Of a stretch of 64,000 nucleotides of DNA, positions 58,801-64,000 are shown piece after piece; position 1 is the first letter of the stretch, and each line of letters begins with the position of its first letter. Made by a program: the position numbers and the translations under genes. Origin of the DNA: Strongylocentrotus purpuratus (Eukaryota > Echinodermata > Echinoidea > Camarodonta > Strongylocentrotidae); contig NW_022145609.1 in assembly GCF_000002235.5 (NCBI RefSeq), forward strand, positions 28,481,153-28,545,152. The letters run 5' to 3'. Below the pieces are notes generated by a model. The model saw nothing but the letters and a program-made list of their open reading frames with translations. It was not told the DNA's origin and did no database searches.

Positions 58801-61790
58801 CCCAAAAAACATCTTCTTTTTTTTAAATTTCCATTTTAACTACCCGGTACTGAAAAATCCAAAAAAAACTGCCAGGGTTTGATCATTCTTTTTTTTTCTT
58901 TGTGTATTTGTGCTCATACACCAATTGTCCTAGACCGAAAGCTTCAGTTTCTGATATCAATGATTGTTCCACTGAGATTACATCTGGCTCCACTGACTGT
59001 CTCTATACAGAGACTGAAGTACATCATATGGGATAGTGAGTGGAAGGAATTATCGCTCATATTAAAATATGAATCCTCTCCGAAAATGCGGACGATCCTT
59101 ATTTTTGAGGATGCATCCGTCCGCATTAACGAAGACGGTCCAGAACAATTGCAGAATACCCTACCAACTACCAACGACCAAATACTATTGAATGAAAGAG
59201 TCCAACGACCATCGACCAACAGTCTGAAAAACAGTCTGACTAATTATAACCAAAGACCATCGACCAAATACTATTGAATGTAAGAGAGTCCAACGACCAT
59301 CGACCAACAGTCTGGCAAATATTAGAAATATTAGAAACCAATGACCATCGACCAAATAGTATTAAGGCATATTTGTTTAAAAGAGCCAACAACCATAGAC
59401 AAAGATACTGACAAATATTAAAAAAGAAGCCAACTACCATCAACCAATGCTAGTCTAGTCTACTCTAAGCACAAAACTATTTTTTTCTTTTGTATTTTTA
59501 AAATGAGACATCACTTCACTTGTTGATTAAAGAAGCACAAAACTATCTTTCTCTTTTGTATTTTTAGAACGAGACATCACTTAAAATATCTATTAGTCTT
59601 TGACAGCAGACTAAGCAGTGTCAAGAGCTTACATGTAGGTGGTGTGCACCTGGGGTGGGTTCCTAGAAACCATAATAAGTCTAACTTCTTGACTATCCTA
59701 GTATTGAAACGTGTGTTATAGAATTAACACGCGTTTCAATGGGATAGTCAAGAAGTTAGACTTATGACGGTTTCTAGGAACCCGCCCCTGTAATCCAGCT
59801 AACAATGGAAGTTACAAACCGATTCAGCCAAGGAGGCAGGTTCGAAACTGAGTCACGTCTTTCGGATGGTGACGTTAATAAAGGTCGGTCCCCAGACGTA
59901 AATCTGATTGACACACGTCTGTAAAAACCCAATTACACACACACACACTTACACATACAATACAAACACATACAAAATATGTGTGTGGGACTATACACGG
60001 GCTGGACGTTGCATTAGTGAAATAGTGCTCAGAATTCAAGTAGTTCATCTAAACCCTATTAAATGACCATTACAGACAAGAAACAAGTCAAAGGTAAGGA
60101 CATTAATCAGTGCTTATCAATATAACAGAAATTTTGCATGAAATATCATCAGGAAAGCCATCTAAATTGGTCACAAATTAGCAACAAACACACCAAATTC
60201 AGAGCTGCAATAACACTAGACCGAAAGCTTCAGTCTCTATAATCGTCGGTTGTTCCACTGAGACTACGTCTGGCTCCACTAGACCTCCGGTTATAGAGAC
60301 AGAACGATCGCCTATGCCAGCCTATGTTGAACTTATTCCGCTAGATTTTAGCCGCTAGGCCCCTCCCACAAACTTGCCACGGCCGTATTGTTATGCCCCC
60401 AAAATCCCCCAAAATGTCATTTTACCTCGTTCATTTCCAATTTTAAATTAGGCCTAGGCTATAATACATCGGTTCCACTTACTAACTTCATTGATATAAT
60501 CCGTTTAATGGTCCCTTTTAAGGAAATTATCGGTCAAAATCGACATCCATGTTGAAAATCTTGCAAGCCGTGTTAAACTCTCGCTGCCGTCAATCTCATC
60601 CCTTCTAGTCTACGCCGAAGGCAAAATGATTATGAAGGAAAAACTGTGCGCCATCTACACGTTCGTAATGGCGTTATCACAGTTTTTCCTTCATAATCAT
60701 TTTGCCTTCGGCGTAGACTAGAAGGGATGAGATTGACGGCAGCGGGAGTTAAACACGGCTTGCAAGATTTTCAACATGGATGTCGATTTTGACCGATAAT
60801 TTCCTTAAAAGGGACCATTAAACGGATTATATCAATGAAGTTAGTAAGTGGAACCGATGTATTATAGCCTAGGCCTAATTTAAAATTGGAAATGAACGAG
60901 GTAAAATGACATTTTGGGGGATTTTGGGGGCATAACAATACGGCCGTGGCAAGTTTGTGGGAGGGGCCTAGCGGCTAAAATCTAGCGGAATAAGTTCAAC
61001 ACAGGCTGGTATAGGCAGTCGTTCAGTCTCTATAACCGGAGGTCTAGTGGAGCCAGACGTAGTCTCAGTGGAACAACCGACGATTATAGAGACTGAAGCT
61101 TTCGGTCTACAATAACACACAAAACAGCGTAAAATTCACATTTTCGTCCACCAAAATGATTATAAACACTCGCATTATACAATCTTCAATACCTTTATCA
61201 CCGTTATCGCAAACAATAAAATCACAATCTATATCTACGGCTAATATACGAAGACTGAAAATGTGGTAGGGTATTCTGCAATTAAGCCGACGATCCTTAT
61301 TTTCGGACCAGTGCCCCTACCCTAGTGCCCTACACATCAACACGTCATGGGGAAGGTTGGCAAATGTCATTTTACCAGACAGTTATTTCTGTCTAGATGG
61401 TTATTTCTGTCTAGCCTTAACTGCCCAAGGAGCTACATATACAAGTCATGCAGTATCTTGCTGGCTCTCATCTCAGCTACTATGAGACTATAAAGAGACA
61501 GGGTGCCACTGCATTCTGCACTAGGCCATCCTCACGGCCGCGGCCCCGTCCGTGTACGCAGCCATGGACAAGGCCTGGTCGAACCACACGGGCGTGAGCC
61601 GTGACATGACATGTCTATCTATGCATGGGGTTAACGTATGTACATAGGCGGCTGTAGCTGTACGTACCTGTTTTTTCTGCTCTCCAATTATTCCTGTTTT
61701 TCTCACATTTTGACCAGATTCACCGTGAGAAGTTGTAGGGAGTCTTTCAGAATCAATATCCCACTCTAAAATATCTCTGACATCAACCAT
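47008..61790 (-). CDS. DMAP1: DMAP1, DNMT1-associated protein 1, complete (525 aa)
   Basis: Eleven exons on minus: 61790-61668, 58269-58184, 57296-57101, 55218-55060, 54130-53960, 53079-52876, 51942-51874, 50820-50696, 49520-49199, 48062-48003, 47070-47008. All phases agree. Recognised from MVDVRDILE at the N-terminus, FKRPEGMHREVYALLYSD, RPWKFMPFTNPGRKDGA, HWRRVADEGKDYPFARF, the SANT-like block (residues about 136-245, with RFDLRWVIVNDRFD and MEDMKERYY), FDAEHERRRKEQL.RLYNRT, KKEREKKAQDLQKLITAAD, KLPSAVGLKKTKAIEHLL, LLYELKLALANCEFELQTLR, IIVDVV.TTPITP and a lysine-rich tail. Family role: nuclear subunit shared by NuA4/TIP60 and SRCAP-type complexes, binding histone tails and DNMT1. It is longer than the vertebrate protein mainly through an Ala/Gly and acidic linker in exon 9. 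Confidence 0.97.
47751..47899 (-). mobile_element. MITE family B copy 1 (DMAP1 intron 10)
   Basis: Matches the reverse complement of 54181-54348, including GACCACCTGTCTACAAA, TCTCATTGAAACATGTACTA and AGACAGGTTTGACTGTA. Inverted ACCTGTCTA / TAGACAGGT ends. Confidence 0.75.
48208..48266. repeat. (GT)n followed by long G-run
   Basis: GTGTGTGAGTGTG repeats passing into a G-run of about 20 nt with one T interruption. In DMAP1 intron 9. Confidence 0.95.
48745..49198. repeat. 34-bp minisatellite abutting the DMAP1 exon 9 donor
   Basis: CAGTGTACAAACACCATGTC-type units, about 14 copies, mostly 34 bp apart (for example 48829, 48863, 48897, 48931, 48965, 48999, 49033, 49067). The last unit contains the exon 9 splice donor: on the minus strand the intron starts GTTTGTACACTGAAC at 49198, and the same string recurs in the other units. 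Confidence 0.95.
51538..51722. mobile_element. Foldback MITE in DMAP1 intron 7
   Basis: Arms TACAAATAATACACATCATT and TAAGAATTACC..GGTACCTT pair with GGTACCGAG..GGTAATTTTATTAATG and AATGATGTGTATTATTTGT. The centre GCCCGAGGCGGTAGCCGAGGG resembles the centre of the 4165-4329 hairpin. Confidence 0.8.
54181..54348 (+). mobile_element. MITE family B copy 2 (DMAP1 intron 4)
   Basis: AGTGAAACCTGTCTACAGTG at one end and GTAGACAGGTGGTCACTAAA at the other. Opposite orientation to 47751-47899. Confidence 0.75.
55492..55882. mobile_element. hAT-like MITE with extreme G/C runs (DMAP1 intron 3)
   Basis: Left end CAGGCGCGTACGCAGG is mirrored by CCTGTGTACGCGCTTG. Flanks GATTGAGT and GGTTGAGA match at 6 of 8 bases, a possible worn 8-bp duplication. 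The interior has at least five G-runs and one C-run of about 50 nt, with CGCAATGACTCAGCC.GCCG repeated twice. Confidence 0.7.
55883..56403. other. DMAP1 intron 3, no element recognised
   Basis: AT-rich sequence between the G-rich MITE and the 46-bp array. No exon or RNA gene seen. Confidence 0.4.
56404..57093. repeat. 46-bp hairpin minisatellite, 15 units, beside the DMAP1 exon 3 donor
   Basis: CCAGGGAC starts every 46 bp from 56404 to 57048 without a single length change. Each unit holds the inverted pair CCAGGGACCTGT and ACAGGTCCCTGG around CTACATTT. Units 2, 3, 5, 7 and 13 read CCCGT; units 14 and 15 read CTTGT. The array ends 7 nt from the exon 3 donor (exon edge 57101). Confidence 0.97.
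57508..57640 (-). mobile_element. SINE, minus orientation (DMAP1 intron 2)
   Basis: TAATAATAATAATAAT tail, TATATAGCGCTTATTAG and CACTAAGCACTTCC: the reverse complement of a SINE 3' end with TTA tail. Confidence 0.6.
57641..58183. other. DMAP1 intron 2, nothing recognised
   Basis: AT-rich, no exon, RNA or clear repeat. Confidence 0.4.
58929..59200. repeat. Diverged partial relative of the 60217-61109 foldback element
   Basis: TAGACCGAAAGCTTCAGTTT, TTGTTCCACTGAGATTACAT and CTGGCTCCACT match the ends of the large foldback element with substitutions. Downstream CGGACGATCCTTATTTT and CAGAATACCCTACC recur (the latter inverted) at 61266-61310. Confidence 0.7.
59200..59470. repeat. Diverged tandem repeats of CCAACGACCATCGACCA
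   Basis: About five imperfect copies of ACCATCGACCAA followed by CAGTCTG or ATACTATTGAATG, spaced irregularly. In DMAP1 intron 1. Confidence 0.7.
59650..59791. mobile_element. Hairpin MITE with GGGTTCCTAGAAACC ends
   Basis: GTGGGTTCCTAGAAACC and AAGTCTAACTTCTTGACTAT at the left are mirrored at the right around ACACGCGTTTCAATGG. Near-perfect arms of about 65 bp. In DMAP1 intron 1. Confidence 0.85.
60217..61109. mobile_element. Large foldback element with exact 9-bp TSD
   Basis: An 893-bp near-perfect palindrome: TAGACCGAAAGCTTCAGTCT at the left is mirrored to 61109, arms about 430 bp, short centre near 60660 (GTTCGTAATGGCG). CAATAACAC flanks it on both sides (60208-60216 and 61110-61118). 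Nine-bp duplication with very long inverted ends suggests Mutator-like or a TU-type foldback element as described in sea urchins. No coding frame. Confidence 0.93.
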
Positions 61791-62119
61791 CTTTGACAAT
61801 TTAGTGCTAAAAAAGTAAACAACAAGCTTGAGCAAGGAAAACGAGATGCGATTCGCGATACTACATGTCCATAATAATAGTTTAGACCCTACCAGTCGTT
61901 TACAGAATATACGATTGAAAAAGACTTTTATGGAATATGTTTGTATAATAAAAATATTTCATATAATTTAAATCGAAGGCTTATGTATATTTTAATCTTT
62001 CATGAATTATTTGTACCAAAATATAATGAAAAACAACATGCAAATTATGTACTTACTGCTGGATTATGTTTCATGCAATAAAATATAAATACATTAAGTC
62101 TTCCCGCTCTTTCAGCGAA
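61791..62119. promoter_or_regulatory. Space between DMAP1 start and tRNA-Cys (DMAP1 promoter region)
   Basis: The DMAP1 5' UTR and promoter must lie here on the minus strand unless a non-coding exon exists further out. No TATA box stands out. AT-rich. Confidence 0.4.
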
Positions 62120-62191
62120 GGGGGTATAGCTCAGTGGTAGAGCATTCGACTGCAGATCGAGAGGTCCCCGGTTCAAATCCGGGTGCCCCCT
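62120..62191 (+). tRNA. tRNA-Cys (anticodon GCA)
   Basis: 72 nt, intronless. Acceptor stem GGGGGTA pairs with TGCCCCC (one T-G), D-arm AGCTCAGTGGTAGAGC, anticodon stem TTCGA/TCGAG with loop CTGCAGA (anticodon GCA at 62152-62154), T-arm CCCGGTTCAAATCCGGG. A-box and B-box are intact; a T-run terminator starts near 62199. It lies about 330 bp upstream of the DMAP1 start codon, on the opposite strand. Confidence 0.98.
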
Positions 62192-62445
62192 TGTCACCTT
62201 TTTATATTTTTTAACATTCTTTTTTTAAAAAATAATTTACAAACTATACTCACCAACACAATCGACATTTAAACAGAACCAAAAATCACCTTTTCCCTTT
62301 TCCTTTGTTTTTTAACACATATTAGGAGCTATATATTCTGACAGTTTTGTAGTTAGGCTATATCATCATTCTGTTTCAGTTGGTACGCCTATTATCTTTA
62401 AATTAAAAGCTAAACTTGAGAATAAGAATATACGGTACTCACATA

Positions 62446-62833
62446 TTAAAGATACAGTTGAGTTCTGTTAAAAAAAGAAAATGAATTCTCACAGAATCAA
62501 ACGAAACTTACACTGAATGTTCAAGATTACAAATAAATGTCATTTGCCAAACAATTTTGGTAGAAAATGTATACTGGCTGAGTAATGAGCATTGAAAGAT
62601 AAGGGAATCACTTAGGTAAGCCGACACAATGTGTGTAGTCCCATACATATCTTTCTGTGTACAGTGCTTGTTCCTTTACCAAGACTGGGCCAAATTTATT
62701 ACGGTTTTGATGACTCCAGAACCTTGCAGTACACTCAAATACTTACATGCTACATGATCAACCTTTTCTGATCCATTCCACACCTTTTCTTTCACATTGC
62801 TATCAGATGACCAGAACTCACCTTTATCTTTAA
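62446..62833 (+). mobile_element. MITE family A copy (near right end)
   Basis: TTAAAGATACAGTTGAGTTC at the left and GAACTCACCTTTATCTTTAA at the right, both ends within TTAA. Collinear with copy 1 (752-1146). Confidence 0.88.
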
Positions 62834-62844
62834 GACATAATTAT

Positions 62845-63069
62845 GGGGGTATGCCGCTCTAATGGATCTTTTGCACAAAAAATTCCCTAAACATGGGTCC
62901 CATTTGAACAAAAATAGCATTTAAAATGAGTCAGTTTTTTTTTATTCCAAAATTTCAGGTGTTTGCATTATTATCAAATACCCTGGAAATGTGAATAAAT
63001 GGACCTTACTTTGTAAATAATGACCCTTTAAAATGGGTAGGGATTTCGAGTCTTGAGCGGCACACCCCC
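62845..63069. mobile_element. MITE-like element with GGGGGTATGCCGCTC ends
   Basis: GGGGGTATGCCGCTC at the left and GAGCGGCACACCCCC at the right are inverted with one difference. AT-rich interior. It follows the family A copy almost directly. Confidence 0.7.
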
Positions 63070-63587
63070 GTCTAAACCATTTTTGAGTACCCCGCCCCCC
63101 CCGGGCTCTTTCCTATCTCTCTACCCATCTCTTTTTCTCATTTCCCACCTCCTTATATCTGTCTTTGTTCTAGTAATCCTTCTCTCTTCTAAACTTTATC
63201 TTAGATAGTATGTCTGAAGTACAATGTAATTCATTTGTCGTGTTAATCGTTCATTATAACATTTTCCATAGATTTTGCAATTCACTTTTCGTATGTTTGT
63301 TTTTCTGAACCTACAGGCTTTAGTATTACGTCTCTAAGTTGATCTGATATTATTACTGTTCGGTTCGTATAAGATTATTTATTCAGGCCTATTTATTTAT
63401 TTTAAATGGTTTATTTCATTAAAAAACACTCGCGGCCCGAGAGCCGAATTGCAGTTTCTGTTACAAAGTATACATCAGTGACAAAGTAAAATTACACGTA
63501 AAACATAATGCATACTATGGTAGTAAATTTGCAATTCTTTTTGTACATAGAATATATAATAAGTGCTTTAACTGCTCTTGCTATAAT
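63070..63587. other. No gene seen
   Basis: A C-run near 63093, then AT-rich sequence. CACTCGCGGCCCGAGAGCCG near 63428 is GC-rich but unassigned. Confidence 0.4.
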
Positions 63588-63678
63588 TACTCCCCGGCAA
63601 TTCTGTTTACATTAATCAAACTCCCAAACCCAAGCCAGGTTTGGGAGTTTGATTAATGTACAGAATTGCCGGGGACTA
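63588..63678. repeat. Near-perfect hairpin
   Basis: TCCCCGGCAATTCTGT..ACATTAATC and AAACTCCCAAACC pair with GGTTTGGGAGTTTGATTAAT and ACAGAATTGCCGGGGA around a loop of a few nt. Arms about 42 bp. Confidence 0.92.
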
Positions 63679-64000
63679 TTATGTTAACATTATAGTCAGC
63701 AATTCTCTATGTTCTTTTTACTATTTATAAAATCCTACAATTTAGTAATATTGGTCGCTAATGATTTGTTTTCCCTTTAATCAACCATTGCTTCTACTAT
63801 ACAATTTTCAGATAAAGCATTACAAAGCCAATCTCTTTCAAAACCCAAAAGCAGGACTATATGACCTACCGATGCTACACTATAATACTGTATAATGGAA
63901 TAAAACCTATGAATAAAATTGAAGATGTTTATACTGGCTAGAAAAAGGAGGCTCAACGCCACTGCACCCCATCACATCCCTCCTGGGCCAGGGAATGTAA
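63679..64000. other. No gene seen at the window end
   Basis: Nothing recognisable, and no open exon with splice signals. Confidence 0.4.

Noticed and set aside
59240..59443. 67-aa minus frame in DMAP1 intron 1
   Set aside because: Made of the CCAACGACCATCGACCA repeats.

Overview
This is a eukaryotic nuclear window: genes broken by GT..AG introns, AT-rich non-coding DNA, many microsatellites, long poly-G/poly-C runs, and a dense load of LINE, SINE and MITE-type elements. The gene set (ST8Sia-type sialyltransferase, secreted phospholipase A2, Kelch-like protein, CIMAP2/LEXM, DMAP1) and the repeat style suggest a marine invertebrate deuterostome, most likely an echinoderm. That assignment is inference.

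Genes in order: (1) the 3' part of an alpha-2,8-sialyltransferase-like gene on + (three exons, 18-3670; the 5' half lies before the window). (2) A complete BTB-BACK-Kelch gene on - (five coding exons, 22862 down to 18315, 583 aa), whose last exon runs into a 76-bp minisatellite built from its own coding sequence. (3) A secreted phospholipase A2 on + (four exons, 26085-33038, 192 aa). (4) CIMAP2/LEXM, a sperm-tail PG-rich-repeat ciliary protein, on + (ten exons, 36001-43644, 413 aa). (5) DMAP1, a chromatin-complex subunit (NuA4/SRCAP), on - (eleven exons, 61790 down to 47008, 525 aa), convergent with CIMAP2. (6) An intact tRNA-Cys(GCA) at 62120-62191 on +, just upstream of DMAP1. Exon joins were checked by reading frame: every coding exon set sums to a whole number of codons with no internal stop.

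Between 3.7 and 17.9 kb there is no recognisable host gene. This stretch holds a 1.84-kb tandem duplication (4598-8325), decayed non-LTR retrotransposons (one with an almost open reverse transcriptase at 10006-11187), a hAT-like element with an 8-bp target-site duplication (12164-12812), a 1.9-kb element with 16-bp perfect inverted ends (14737-16625) and a foldback MITE with TA target sites (16802-17526). A second large foldback element with an exact 9-bp target duplication sits in DMAP1 intron 1 (60217-61109). One MITE family recurs at least five times, once in circularly permuted form.

The most unusual theme is tandem repeats lying directly on exon borders: the 76-bp array from the Kelch terminal exon, a 34-bp array that contains the DMAP1 exon 9 splice donor and many decoys, a 46-bp hairpin array 7 nt from the DMAP1 exon 3 donor, a 73-bp array in front of a CIMAP2 acceptor, and a 79-bp duplication that copies another CIMAP2 acceptor. 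A pure (TTC/GAA) tract of about 115 units lies upstream of the Kelch coding exons. The genes are functionally unrelated and no operon-like organisation is seen.
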